64,000 bases of DNA from JBDTSW01 sp051004675 (GCA_051004675.1 JBPCKC010000107.1:1-64000); one strand, 5' to 3'; shown: positions 17,460 through 24,624, numbered from the stretch's first letter. Made by a program: numbers and translations. Notes: generated by a model from the letters alone, not told the origin.

Positions 17460-18005
17460 TCAAGGGATGGTTTGCGCAGGCTCCGTCTCGAAATCCTCGC
17501 GCTCGATCAGCCACTCGCAGTGTCTGGGTTCCCGGGTCGTGGTCGACAACCTCCGTTCTACGCCAGTGAACACCAGCCTCAAGCCCGCCTTAGCGTCCGG
17601 ATCGGTCACAGTCAGGTCCAGAGGGAGCTCGCGGTCGAATGCCGTGACCACCGGCTTTTGCGAAACCTTTCGCACCTTGCTCGTACGAACTCCTGAGAAC
17701 GCATCGGAGATCTCCGAGGAGTAGAACCGCGACCCCACTTTGTTCAGGCGCGCGACAACTTCAGGCGTGGGTCCGTCGAGAGTCTTGTGGCATACGAGCT
17801 GAATCGTGCCCACTTCGTCGACGGCGGCCAGGAAGGAAGATTCCCCGACCTTGTCGGTGAGGGACACAAAGTGACTCGCCTCGTCTGTGGTCGTGAAGAT
17901 GTAGTCCGGCCCCGCAAACCCACCGGCCATGGCGATAGCCGCGCCGGAGCCAAGCACGGCGACGCTGGCACCAACAACAACGTTCTTAAAGGAAACCCCA
18001 AGCAA
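17460..18005 (-). CDS. Hypothetical protein with N-terminal signal/anchor
   Basis: A 181-aa product not recognised as a family. A hydrophobic N-terminal segment (NVVVGASVAVLGSGAAIAMA) suggests secretion or membrane anchoring. The rest is a mixed alpha/beta domain with several Lys/Arg and acidic residues, ending in EREDFETEPAQTIP. TTG at 18005 is chosen because AGAGGGG lies 6 bases upstream; a much longer upstream frame has unlikely composition. It lies just outside the left island boundary. Confidence 0.55.
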   Translation of the reverse strand: MLGVSFKNVVVGASVAVLGSGAAIAMAGGFAGPDYIFTTTDEASHFVSLTDKVGESSFLAAVDEVGTIQLVCHKTLDGPTPEVVARLNKVGSRFYSSEISDAFSGVRTSKVRKVSQKPVVTAFDRELPLDLTVTDPDAKAGLRLVFTGVERRLSTTTREPRHCEWLIEREDFETEPAQTIP

Positions 18006-18097
18006 TCCGAACCCCTCTGTCCCGTAGGTGACCCGGAAACCGTAGTCGCATAAGACCGGCAGCGCAAGCGGCAGAAGAACGCGCGCTGGCGCGCGTG

Positions 18098-18118
18098 GTT
18101 GCCACTTTGTTGCCACTT
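18098..18118 (-). repeat. Tandem GTTGCCACTTT / GTTGCCACTT doublet left of the island boundary
   Basis: Two near-identical 9-10-mers sit about 215 bp before the left att copy. Similar doublets of other sequence lie beside each att-like site in this window. On the minus strand they read as a short repeated peptide (KWQQSGN), which may be the 3' tail of a degraded recombinase gene (inference). The rest of 18006-18332 shows no gene I can support. Confidence 0.35.
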
Positions 18119-18304
18119 CCAGCCTCGCCGCACTCGCGCGGCACCGATCAGACACGGTTTGCTGAGCCCGCCCGACGAGCCCGCTATCTCCGCCTGCGTC
18201 TTGCCGTCGACCTCGACCCACCGGCGAAGCTCGTCGTCGTTGGCTAGGGCTAACGGGTGGCCCGCTGGCGCACGGACTGGCGCACGCAGCCCCCTGAAAC
18301 GACG

Positions 18305-18328
18305 AAACCCCCGCAAAGGCGAGGGTTT
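18305..18328. terminator. Hairpin terminator beside the left att copy
   Basis: AAACCC(C)CGC-AAAG-GCG(A)GGGTTT forms a stem with A/T arms on both sides, so it could work in both directions. A matching hairpin lies beside the intact tRNA-Glu at 46188-46210, supporting a shared tRNA-Glu downstream context. Confidence 0.6.
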
Positions 18329-18332
18329 CTCA

Positions 18333-18355
18333 AGGCACCGCTACGGGGATTCGAA
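18333..18355 (-). repeat. Left att copy: 23-bp duplicate of the tRNA-Glu 3' end
   Basis: AGGCACCGCTACGGGGATTC plus GAA is identical to 46214-46236, which covers the acceptor stem and T-arm of tRNA-Glu. Sequence beyond GAA diverges, so no full tRNA is present here. This is the pattern left by site-specific integration into a tRNA 3' end. Confidence 0.82.
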
Positions 18356-18450
18356 TTGCCAGAGACGTGGCTTCACAAGGCGGAGGATTGCGCTCTCAGG
18401 CGTGATTTGAAGTCGCCTCGGGTCGGGTCGGGTCGCTGAATCGGCGGTTC

Positions 18451-18470
18451 ATTGTCCCGCCATTGTCCCA
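18451..18470 (-). repeat. ATTGTCCCGC / ATTGTCCCA doublet right of the left att copy
   Basis: A tandem of two near-identical 9-mers 96 bp inside the left island end. A related pair (ATTGTCCCG, TGTCCCG) lies at 46147-46167 near the right end. Possible recombinase-gene tails or accessory binding sites; inference only. Confidence 0.35.
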
Positions 18471-18484
18471 CGTGGGGACATATC

Positions 18485-18502
18485 CGCTTCGCATGGAAAG
18501 CG
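18485..18502. repeat. 18-bp hairpin repeat, CATGG-loop type
   Basis: CGCTTCGCATGGAAAGCG: a CGCTTY/AAAGCG stem around a GCATGG loop. It lies upstream of the first lipoprotein gene of the island and is the leftmost copy of the family. Confidence 0.65.
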
Positions 18503-18547
18503 ATACAAACCGCGACCCGGGAGACTGAGAGTCTTTAAGCTGACCAA

Positions 18548-18865
18548 ATGAAGCGCGTTAGCTTCGTCTTCGTAGTGCTCGCGGCTTTAGGGGGCGTCAC
18601 CGCCGTGGCATTCTCAGCGTGCGGGGGTGAAGACGAGGAGGTAACGTCTAAAACCGCTGCGCTTCACGAGTGTCCAGAGTCAGATGCAGCCTTCAAGGAG
18701 CAGGGGTGGACGGTTCCCGACTCCTACGGTGGAGACTGCCCAAGTCCTGAGGAAATCGAGCGGTTGGTCGATCGCCAAGAGCGCCTGGGATCACAATTCC
18801 GCGAGCCTGAGCGAATGGGCGAGCGACACCGGGTTCGCGATCTGGAAGACGAGCTGGACGACTGA
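18548..18865 (+). CDS. Small putative lipoprotein
   Basis: A 105-aa product with a 20-residue hydrophobic signal ending in FSAC, a good lipobox. The mature part is strongly acidic with one Cys pair (HECPESD, GDCPSPEE) and an Arg/Glu-rich coiled C-terminus. No family is recognised. It is the first gene of the small-gene array, and hairpin repeats lie both before it and just after its stop. Confidence 0.65.
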   Translation: MKRVSFVFVVLAALGGVTAVAFSACGGEDEEVTSKTAALHECPESDAAFKEQGWTVPDSYGGDCPSPEEIERLVDRQERLGSQFREPERMGERHRVRDLEDELDD

Positions 18866-18882
18866 GTAGGAAAGCCCCGACC

Positions 18883-18924
18883 CGCTTTGGACGAAAAGCG
18901 GCCATCCGCTTTGCATGGAAAGCG
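18883..18924. repeat. Paired 18-bp hairpin repeats (GGACG-loop and CATGG-loop)
   Basis: CGCTTTGGACGAAAAGCG at 18883-18900 is followed six bases later by CGCTTTGCATGGAAAGCG at 18907-18924. Both have the same 6-bp stem with different loops. The pair lies 18 bp after the stop of the lipoprotein gene. Confidence 0.8.
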
Positions 18925-18947
18925 CATTGAATGGGCAGTCCCTAATC

Positions 18948-19181
18948 ATGGGCGAAAATGCTTCCGAGGAACTACGGAGCAGAGAACAGGAGGCCCTGGA
19001 CCGTCGTAAGAGGTTCCAGTGGCAGCCCGGTAACGGGCATCTGCACCACCTACTCCTCGCACGGCGAGCATGGCCGTGGATTTACGGTGCGGTGGTCCTA
19101 CGCCCTAGGCGCCCACTACTTCCCCCTCGGATGATGCGCCTGGTGGCCACGGAAAGAGCGGCCAGGACAGGCGGGCGATAG
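18948..19181 (+). CDS. Possible small gene, perhaps frameshifted
   Basis: From ATG at 18948 the first about 27 residues (MGENASEELRSREQEALDRR and on) look protein-like, but the frame then turns into Arg/Pro-rich sequence typical of a wrong frame. In the +1 frame, an open stretch from 18958 to 19134 ends with a protein-like VTGICTTYSSHGEHGRGFTV and SYALGAHYFPLG. A natural gene with one frameshift, or simply a 58-aa gene at 18958-19134, would explain this. No family is recognised. Confidence 0.35.
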   Translation: MGENASEELRSREQEALDRRKRFQWQPGNGHLHHLLLARRAWPWIYGAVVLRPRRPLLPPRMMRLVATERAARTGGR

Positions 19182-19185
19182 GCAA

Positions 19186-19758
19186 ATGACCCAATCTCTT
19201 CGGATAGTGATCTGGAGCGCGACGTGCGTGATGGCCTTGGTGAGTCTGGGTGCGTTCACCGCCGCCGGTGCTCAGGCCGACGACCACCGCCGGCCCTCGT
19301 CGGTGCTGATCTCGCCCTCCGATCGTCAGGCGGGTCTGCTGGTCGAGTACACCTGGATCCGGCGTATCGACTCCGACCTGTGCAACGTCGGCTACGCCTG
19401 GGGGCCGACGACCTTTCCGCGCCCTCTTCGGTATCGACTCGGCCGGGACACTGTCTTTATCCGCCTTCGCAAGGACGAAATGCCAGTCGAGCATCTCCTC
19501 GAGGCTTGGAGCTCCATTCGCCGCGACGGCAGCCCCCGCGGCACCTCCGTGCCGGTCCCGGCCACCCTCTCGCCGCATCAACGCGATGGCGAGACGGTCG
19601 CGTGGGACCTTCAGTTTCAACCCCCTGCTTCTTCCGAGGACTCCTTTCTCATGCTCACTGTCCATTGGCGTGATGAGACGAACTGCGCGCCGGAGCCTGA
19701 TCTCGGAAGCCAGCATGTCTCGTGGACGTTCCACCTAAAGCAGCGTCCTTCGGGCTGA
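19186..19758 (+). CDS. Secreted hypothetical protein
   Basis: A 190-aa product with a signal peptide (hydrophobic residues 8-28, cleavage near AGAQA). The mature region is beta-rich and contains two cysteines (DLCNVGYAWG, ETNCAPEPD) that may form a disulfide. The end HVSWTFHLKQRPSG suggests a compact extracellular domain. No enzyme motif or family is recognised. Confidence 0.65.
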   Translation: MTQSLRIVIWSATCVMALVSLGAFTAAGAQADDHRRPSSVLISPSDRQAGLLVEYTWIRRIDSDLCNVGYAWGPTTFPRPLRYRLGRDTVFIRLRKDEMPVEHLLEAWSSIRRDGSPRGTSVPVPATLSPHQRDGETVAWDLQFQPPASSEDSFLMLTVHWRDETNCAPEPDLGSQHVSWTFHLKQRPSG

Positions 19759-19777
19759 CACCGCCGCGGCGGCTTGC

Positions 19778-19975
19778 TCAGCTCCCGACCGGGGTGTTGG
19801 ACAGCGACTCCCAGAGGTGCAGGCAGGCCAGTGTGCGGTGCGGGCGCCACGGCTCCGCGATGCGCTCCAGCTCCTCCGGCCCGGGCAACTCGTCGAGCCC
19901 GTAGCGCAGCTGCACGGCCTTGTGGATCCCCAGATCGCCAGTGGGCAGCACGTCGGGGCGCTCGAGGAAGAACAT
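19778..19975 (-). pseudogene. alkA: Truncated DNA-3-methyladenine glycosylase II (AlkA) C-terminal remnant
   Basis: Only about 65 residues survive. ERPDVLPTGDLGIHKAVQLR then EELERIAEPWRPHRTLACLH match the C-terminal part of AlkA-type glycosylases, including the conserved catalytic Asp region PTGDLG. The helix-hairpin-helix and N-terminal domains are missing and the sequence turns unrelated upstream of 19980, so the gene is truncated and probably inactive. The adjoining 87 bp (19981-20067) carry an acidic open stretch (DDPPWFEEDAVKERVEANRR) without its own start, another apparent gene fragment. Confidence 0.75.
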
Positions 19976-20074
19976 CAGAGATAGACGATCCGCCGTGGTT
20001 CGAGGAGGATGCGGTGAAGGAACGGGTGGAGGCTAACCGTCGCGCGCGTTCTGAATTCCCCGAGTAGCGACTAT

Positions 20075-20119
20075 CGCTTTGGACGAAAAGCGGCTAACTA
20101 CCGCTTTGCATGGAAAGCG
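20075..20119. repeat. Paired 18-bp hairpin repeats (GGACG-loop and CATGG-loop)
   Basis: CGCTTTGGACGAAAAGCG at 20075-20092 and CGCTTTGCATGGAAAGCG at 20102-20119, the same order and near-identical spacing as the pair at 18883. It precedes the 3' end of the minus-strand gene at 20140. Confidence 0.8.
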
Positions 20120-20139
20120 CAATGAAGGCGGGCGCCCCT

Positions 20140-20481
20140 CTAGATGTACCCCTGGCCGGAAAGACTGGCGAGGACGAGCACGAACCAGACGCCCCACCCG
20201 GCTATCCCAAGTACCGCGGAGCGGCGTGCCAGAGGCACGAGCGAGGCTCGGCCCGTGATACCCGCCGCAAACGCGAGCAGCCCCGCGACAGCTATCACGG
20301 CCGCCGGAACGAGGCCGACTGTGTAGAACGCAGCCTCTGCGACCGAAATCGGTACATCGCGGTCTGCAAGGCCATTCCACGCGGGTAGCAGGCTCGCAGC
20401 CAGCGCCAGGGCAACCGCTGCGACTCCCAGAATGAGGAGGGACAGACGGGCTCCCTGATCGAGTTTCGGAGGCGCTGACAT
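20140..20481 (-). CDS. Small membrane protein, three to four spans
   Basis: A 113-aa protein with hydrophobic segments at about residues 12-33, 50-72 and 85-107 (SLLILGVAAVALALAASLL, AVIAVAGLLAFAAGI, GIAGWGVWFVLVLASL). The short hydrophilic N-terminus starts MSAPPKLDQGAR. It resembles no family I can name. Its 3' end abuts the paired hairpin repeat at 20075-20119. Confidence 0.65.
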   Translation of the reverse strand: MSAPPKLDQGARLSLLILGVAAVALALAASLLPAWNGLADRDVPISVAEAAFYTVGLVPAAVIAVAGLLAFAAGITGRASLVPLARRSAVLGIAGWGVWFVLVLASLSGQGYI

Positions 20482-20510
20482 CGCAAGACTTATCGGCAGC
20501 GTTGAGTGAT

Positions 20511-20528
20511 TGCTTTGGACGAAGAGCG
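20511..20528. repeat. 18-bp hairpin repeat, GGACG-loop type
   Basis: TGCTTTGGACGAAGAGCG, one arm slightly degraded. It is followed by GCTAA, which supplies the stop codon of the minus-strand gene at 20530. Confidence 0.7.
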
Positions 20529-20529
20529 G

Positions 20530-20781
20530 CTAATTCTCGAGCGCGTCGAGCTGACGCTGAACGCCCTCGACCGCTGTCGCCGGTGCATCGTTCGCTCGCA
20601 TCCCGGCGAGGATGCTCGTTAGGCCTTCCCGGCGCAGAGCATCAAGCCTGCCTTCGTCGGCGGCTGCCTGCGCCGACTGGGAGCCGTCCGGGCCCGAGCT
20701 GGAGCCGACGAGGACGAAGATCGCGATGCCCAGGGCCAAGACGGCGAGTCCGGCAAGCGCTGAGGCGCGGAGTCCAGTCAC
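20530..20781 (-). CDS. Small single-span membrane protein
   Basis: An 83-aa product: one N-terminal hydrophobic segment (ALAGLAVLALGIAIFVLVG), then a Ser/Gly/Ala linker and an amphipathic helix rich in Asp/Glu/Arg (EGVQRQLDALEN). Probably a membrane-tethered helical protein. The stop codon lies directly against the hairpin repeat at 20511-20528. No family is known to me. Confidence 0.6.
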   Translation of the reverse strand: MTGLRASALAGLAVLALGIAIFVLVGSSSGPDGSQSAQAAADEGRLDALRREGLTSILAGMRANDAPATAVEGVQRQLDALEN

Positions 20782-20848
20782 GGGTGCGAGCGTACACCCG
20801 CTTAGGGCGAAGGGGAGAGAAGCGGCTCACCGAGTCTAAGCTTGTCCC

Positions 20849-21076
20849 ATGCGTCTGACCGCATGTCTCCTCTTGGCTATCGGCCTGGCGAGCTTGCTGG
20901 TCGTCCTCGCGCAGGCCGGGTTCAACACCTGCGGCCCCGGCGAGCCGGTCTCAGTCCAGGTTCAAGGCGGAGACGTCACCAGGCTGTGCGGTGGGATCGA
21001 CCTAGTTCCGTTCCTCGCTGCCGGTGTAATTGGGGTCGCGAGCGGTGTTGGGCTGCTTCGCGCCACCCGCGCTTAG
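20849..21076 (+). CDS. Small two-span membrane protein
   Basis: 75 aa. An N-terminal hydrophobic helix (ACLLLAIGLASLLVVLAQA), an exposed loop with two cysteines (FNTCGPGE...VTRLCGG) and a second helix (FLAAGVIGVASGVGLL). The cysteines could form a disulfide outside the cell. The TAG stop is part of the CGCTTAGGACG hairpin repeat. Confidence 0.62.
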   Translation: MRLTACLLLAIGLASLLVVLAQAGFNTCGPGEPVSVQVQGGDVTRLCGGIDLVPFLAAGVIGVASGVGLLRATRA

Positions 21077-21087
21077 GACGAAAAGCA
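21070..21087. repeat. 18-bp hairpin repeat, GGACG-loop type
   Basis: CGCTTAGGACGAAAAGCA. It contains the stop codon of the plus-strand gene ending at 21076. Confidence 0.7.
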
Positions 21088-21110
21088 GCTAGAAGGGGTA
21101 CGGGAAAGAG

Positions 21111-21335
21111 ATGCGGATTGAGGCCCCTGACTACTTCACGGCAGCCCCTTTCGCGGACGTTCCCAAGCCACTCGCCCTCCTGATCGTTGTGATCCTGGTG
21201 GTCGTCCCGGCATATCTGGTCGGACGCCTAGCCGAACGGCGCGGCTACGAGTTTCGCTTCTTTGCCACTGCCGCCATGCTTGTATCGTTCCTGCCTCCGC
21301 TGATCGTGTTGCTGATCCTGCCTCGACGGACATAG
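21111..21335 (+). CDS. Small two-span membrane protein
   Basis: 74 aa. Two hydrophobic helices (ALLIVVILVVVPAYLVG and MLVSFLPPLIVLLILP) separated by a basic loop RLAERRGYEFRF. The start at 21111 has a GGGAAAGAG element 4-5 bases upstream. A hairpin repeat follows the stop by one base. No family is recognised. Confidence 0.62.
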   Translation: MRIEAPDYFTAAPFADVPKPLALLIVVILVVVPAYLVGRLAERRGYEFRFFATAAMLVSFLPPLIVLLILPRRT

Positions 21336-21336
21336 C

Positions 21337-21354
21337 TGCTTAGGACGAGAAGCG
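21337..21354. repeat. 18-bp hairpin repeat, GGACG-loop type
   Basis: TGCTTAGGACGAGAAGCG. It sits exactly between the 3' ends of two convergent small genes (21335 and 21356). Confidence 0.7.
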
Positions 21355-21355
21355 G

Positions 21356-21520
21356 TTATCGGTTTATGTGCCGCGCCAGGGCCACCATGCAGACGGCCGC
21401 CACACCCGCTCCGACAACGATTCCGAGCAGCAGCGAATCGGCTCCGGCAGCGACGAGCAAGCCCAGCATCACCGAGAAGGTGAACAGCGCGGCACTTGTC
21501 AGGCGCTGAATACTGGTCAT
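21356..21520 (-). CDS. Tiny membrane protein, 54 aa
   Basis: From ATG at 21520: MTSIQRLTSAALFTFSVMLG and a second hydrophobic helix (LLLGIVVGAGVAAVCMVAL) ending in a basic ARHINR tail. Two membrane helices with a short acidic loop are predicted. The TAA stop lies two bases from the hairpin repeat at 21337, the same arrangement as its neighbours, which supports it as a real gene despite its size. Confidence 0.55.
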   Translation of the reverse strand: MTSIQRLTSAALFTFSVMLGLLVAAGADSLLLGIVVGAGVAAVCMVALARHINR

Positions 21521-21554
21521 TCCGTTTCAGGGTAATGCCCCCCCGAGGCACTGC

Positions 21555-21597
21555 TGCGTTGGACGAAGAGCGCCTAAGACGTTTCGCATGGCAGGCG
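21555..21597. repeat. Paired degenerate hairpin repeats
   Basis: TGCGTTGGACGAAGAGCG at 21555-21572 and CGTTTCGCATGGCAGGCG at 21580-21597. The order of loops (GGACG then CATGG) matches the pairs at 18883 and 20075. It immediately precedes the glycosylase-like gene. Confidence 0.65.
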
Positions 21598-21610
21598 GCA
21601 CACTCTTCGT

Positions 21611-22261
21611 GTGGCAGATTTCTCGCTAGCGGAGCTAACTGCGGTCTACGACGAGGTGGCGCGTGAAGCTGCAAAGCGAAGTACGGGCCAAGTACCCCGC
21701 CAGCTGTTCGAGCGGAGCCTCGCCTCCGATCTGGTCTGTGTCGCCGAGTCGCTCGGCCCCCGGACCCAAGTGCTGACCGGGATTCCCTGGATCCTGCCCG
21801 GTGGTCAACTCTCGGATAAGGGGCGGCTCCTGGACCGGGAACTCCTGCGCCCAGTCGGTCACACCGCCGACCCCGCAGACCACAGTCGCCAGTACGCCCA
21901 TCTGACGGATGTCTCTCACCTCTGGCTGGGCAGGACTGCGGCAGGCAAGCTGCGACGACCGACGACTGCGGACAAGCTCCACTCCGCTTCGTGGCTCGAA
22001 CGAGAGATTCAGGCTGTCCGGCCCAAGGTCGTCCTCTTGCTTGGGCGCCATGCGGCTCCGTTCTTCCTAAAGCGATACGGCGGTGCAAGCGTGAGCCGTC
22101 TCGATGACGTCCTCGCGCAGCCGATGACTTGCAATGTCAGCGGCTTCCGGACGACGGCCTTGGCGACCCTTCATCCGACAGGCGCCCAGATGGCACGAGG
22201 CGGCGCTGTCCGGGCCTACCGCTCGACGGTAGAGGCGCTGATCGACCTAGTTGGTGCTTAG
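21611..22261 (+). CDS. Uracil-DNA-glycosylase-superfamily protein
   Basis: A 216-aa soluble protein. The N-terminal half includes GIPWILPGGQ and DRELLRPVG. The C-terminal half shows the superfamily core strand-loop RPKVVLLLGRHAAPFF and the late ATLHPTGAQ motif, corresponding to the HPS-type minor-groove loop of family 4/5-like UDGs. Four-cysteine iron-sulfur ligation is not evident, so it is a divergent member, possibly inactive on uracil. Start is GTG at 21611. Its 3' end carries a doubled hairpin repeat. Such proteins turn up in mobile elements; the function here is inferred. Confidence 0.65.
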   Translation: MADFSLAELTAVYDEVAREAAKRSTGQVPRQLFERSLASDLVCVAESLGPRTQVLTGIPWILPGGQLSDKGRLLDRELLRPVGHTADPADHSRQYAHLTDVSHLWLGRTAAGKLRRPTTADKLHSASWLEREIQAVRPKVVLLLGRHAAPFFLKRYGGASVSRLDDVLAQPMTCNVSGFRTTALATLHPTGAQMARGGAVRAYRSTVEALIDLVGA

Positions 22262-22287
22262 GACGAGGAGCTTAGGACGAAAAGTGC
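22255..22287. repeat. Two overlapping hairpin repeats
   Basis: TGCTTAGGACGAGGAGC (22255-22271) overlaps GCTTAGGACGAAAAGTGC (22270-22287). The stop codon of the glycosylase-like gene lies in the first copy. Confidence 0.68.
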
Positions 22288-22343
22288 TAGCCGAGGCCTG
22301 TTTCGATGTTTGAGAGAGCGCAGCATTCGGTAAGAGTGGTCAG

Positions 22344-22568
22344 ATGGAGGGAACTCCCACCCCAGTCACTCCCCCGGCTCCGATGCGGAATGAGATCGCG
22401 GGGTACATCAACGAGTTCCGCTGGGTCATATTGATCGCGGTGACGCTGATCTTGATTTTCGGCTACCTCACGGCCTCGGCAGCCCAATACCAGGCCTGCG
22501 TGATCAGTACTCAGGTCGAAGACGGAGATCCGTCCGACTGCTCTCGCTGGAACCCACTCCCGACCTAG
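22344..22568 (+). CDS. Small single-span membrane protein
   Basis: 74 aa. A Pro/Thr-rich N-terminus, one hydrophobic helix (WVILIAVTLILIFGYLTASA) and a short C-terminal tail with two cysteines (QACVIST, DPSDCSRW) likely outside the cell. The next hairpin repeat is 33 bp beyond the stop. No family is known to me. Confidence 0.62.
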   Translation: MEGTPTPVTPPAPMRNEIAGYINEFRWVILIAVTLILIFGYLTASAAQYQACVISTQVEDGDPSDCSRWNPLPT

Positions 22569-22600
22569 GGAGGGGTGGCAGCGAGCACATCGAGGGGATA

Positions 22601-22619
22601 GCCACTTCGGACGAAAAGG
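22601..22619. repeat. Hairpin repeat, degenerate GGACG-loop type
   Basis: CCACTTCGGACGAAAAGGG keeps the GGACGAAAAG core but has a broken left arm. It is the last copy before the OLD nuclease gene, 33 bp after the stop of the small membrane gene. Confidence 0.6.
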
Positions 22620-22758
22620 GTCTAGCACTCGCGAGAGCGGCCATCTCAGCCGCACTCGTCAGTCGAGAGCCACTCGTCAGCAGCCAAGTTCCATCCACCC
22701 ACGGAGCACGAGCGCGCCGTGATGCCGACTCGCCAGCTGGCGGGCGGACCGGCAGGTC

Positions 22759-24459
22759 CTATTGAGCGAGTTGTTGGGGGCTAGGGAGTCGACCTTGAAT
22801 TTGAGAGAAGAGAGTTCTAAGAATCTCTTCGCGCCCCGGCTCAACCAGCGAGACTTTGAGCTCCACGTCAACAATGATCCCGCGGGGCAGGAGGTCGGCG
22901 AGAACGCGTTCAGCGACCTCAACCTTGCCGGGCACTGGGAGTGAATTTTCGTCCGCCCACGACCTGATGAGGGCCGGTCGATTCCAGGCGGCACGCAACT
23001 CGCGCACCGCTGGCGCTTCGGGCAGCTCCCCCTCGGTCATTTGTCGAAGCACGTCGACGATGGCGTTGCGGTAGCGCTCAGCATCGACCAAGTCCTCGAG
23101 CACGACCGGATGCTCCAGGTCCGCACCGAGCACGATGATGTCCTCATCGGGAACGTCGAGGTCCAGTAGCAAGTCGCGGATTCCAGCCCCGCCGTCATCG
23201 CCATCGACGAGATGAACCGTTCGAGCTGCCGCGGAATGCAGCGGGCCAGCGCTGCTCCGAGAAATCCATGCCAACCCTGGCAGGCACTGAAAGTCCAGCT
23301 TTTCGTCTTCGTCAATGACTGCCCGCAAGAGGGACGGGAGAAGCACTGGGTCGGATGGGCCCTCGGTGAAGACCGCCCTACGAAGCGCCGCAAATGCGCT
23401 GCTGCTGGCGCCGGCGGCAACAAACACTGGGGATGGCCCAGGTTCGCGCTGCAGGCTCCACGGTGAGTTGACAATCTCGCTTTGGTCTGGGCCGGTAGGC
23501 GTGATCGCCCTTAGACCTGTGCCGAGGTCCCCAGGCAGGGCGGTCATTGAATGGGTGGTGTAAATCACCTGTAGCACCGCCTCCTGCACCTCGAGGTAGC
23601 GGACGAAGTCGGTCTGGGCGTCCACGTGGAGGTGGGTTTCCAGCTCGTCGATCAGCACGATTGGGGGCAGCTCTCGCCGCTCGCGCATCTCGCCCCAGCT
23701 AACCGCGGCGACCATGCCGATGAATCGCTGCAGGCCTGCGCTTTGATCCGCAATCGGGCGCATGCCCGAGTCATTGGTCGCCGCCTTCATCTCCAGGCCG
23801 TACTCGTGGACCACGTACGCGACCTTCAGTCCGGGGAACCCGACTAGATCCCGGTCCAAGTGCTCATTGATGCGAGTCTCGGCTCCGCCGACTGCCTCGG
23901 TCGCCGCGTCACGATCACGTTCGATCAAGTCCGGGAGGCTTTCAAGGGCAAGACCGCCCAGGCCAGCCAGGAGGCTGCCAATGACCGAATCCTCAAGCTC
24001 GCCCCGCATGTCGCGCAGCGGTATGAGGCTCTCACGGGCTTCGTGAACGCGAAGTTCTTCGAAGCGCGGAAGCTCGCGATAGAACGCGACGTCATCAATC
24101 AGAACCCAGCGCCCGCGACTGGTCTGATGCATGGTGAGCTCCGTACCATCCGCGTGCTTCATTTGCCTCACTGGAACGAGGTGGCCGTCGGCCATGCCCT
24201 CAATGAGATCAGTCGGGAAGTCAAACTGGGCACTGACGACCAACGGATTCTCGACAGTCGACTCCGAGGCTGAAGCAAGGTCGCGCACCGACACGGGACG
24301 CGTCGATCGCAGCTCGTCAAGCGCCCCTATGACCGAGCTCTTGCCCGACTGGCTCGGCCCAATGACAGCCGTTAGCGCGCCATCGATCCTGAGTATCTGT
24401 GGAGTCGCAAAGCGCCGATAGCCGTTGATGTAAACCGAGCGAAGAAGCAAGCGGCACAC
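22759..24459 (-). CDS. OLD-family ATP-dependent endonuclease (AAA ATPase plus TOPRIM)
   Basis: The 566-aa product joins an SMC/ABC-type ATPase to a nuclease. Seen: N-terminal VYINGYRRF, Walker A GPSQSGKSS near residue 35, signature-like QSAGLQRF near 240, Walker B IVLIDELETHLH near 270 with an H-loop YTTHS near 301, then a TOPRIM nuclease with EGPSD near 368 and the DGDDGG pair near 420. OLD and GajA proteins of this layout act in anti-phage defence, usually GajA together with GajB helicase. No GajB-like UvrD helicase is adjacent, so it is a stand-alone (class 1) OLD. The start is uncertain: GTG at 24459 is used, TTG at 24492 is possible. Exact phage specificity is unknown. Confidence 0.88.
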   Translation of the reverse strand: MCRLLLRSVYINGYRRFATPQILRIDGALTAVIGPSQSGKSSVIGALDELRSTRPVSVRDLASASESTVENPLVVSAQFDFPTDLIEGMADGHLVPVRQMKHADGTELTMHQTSRGRWVLIDDVAFYRELPRFEELRVHEARESLIPLRDMRGELEDSVIGSLLAGLGGLALESLPDLIERDRDAATEAVGGAETRINEHLDRDLVGFPGLKVAYVVHEYGLEMKAATNDSGMRPIADQSAGLQRFIGMVAAVSWGEMRERRELPPIVLIDELETHLHVDAQTDFVRYLEVQEAVLQVIYTTHSMTALPGDLGTGLRAITPTGPDQSEIVNSPWSLQREPGPSPVFVAAGASSSAFAALRRAVFTEGPSDPVLLPSLLRAVIDEDEKLDFQCLPGLAWISRSSAGPLHSAAARTVHLVDGDDGGAGIRDLLLDLDVPDEDIIVLGADLEHPVVLEDLVDAERYRNAIVDVLRQMTEGELPEAPAVRELRAAWNRPALIRSWADENSLPVPGKVEVAERVLADLLPRGIIVDVELKVSLVEPGREEILRTLFSQIQGRLPSPQQLAQ

Positions 24460-24532
24460 GCTACCCGCAGGTGGAGACTCACCCAACCTCAATCGTGCTC
24501 ATCGCTGCGAAAGCGTATGTCCCCGAGTTAGA

Positions 24533-24550
24533 CGCTCTCCATGCAAAGCG
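24533..24550 (-). repeat. 18-bp hairpin repeat, CATGG-loop type, inverted
   Basis: On the minus strand CGCTTTGCATGGAGAGCG. It lies between the OLD gene and the integrase and closes the array on the right. Confidence 0.65.
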
Positions 24551-24624
24551 ACTACAAGGGTCCGCCTCCGGAGAAGGTGCTGTTGAGCGCGGGGCGACGA
24601 TCCGCATCTCCGGCGGGCGCAGGG

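Noticed and set aside
18333..18361. A second tRNA-Glu at the left boundary
   Set aside because: Only 23 bp match; the sequence beyond the T-loop is unrelated, so it is an att copy.
18485..22620. Integron attC sites for the small-gene array
   Set aside because: The repeats lack the GTTRRRY/RYYYAAC core pairs and the 60-bp or longer folded structure; genes occur on both strands; no integron-type integrase is seen.
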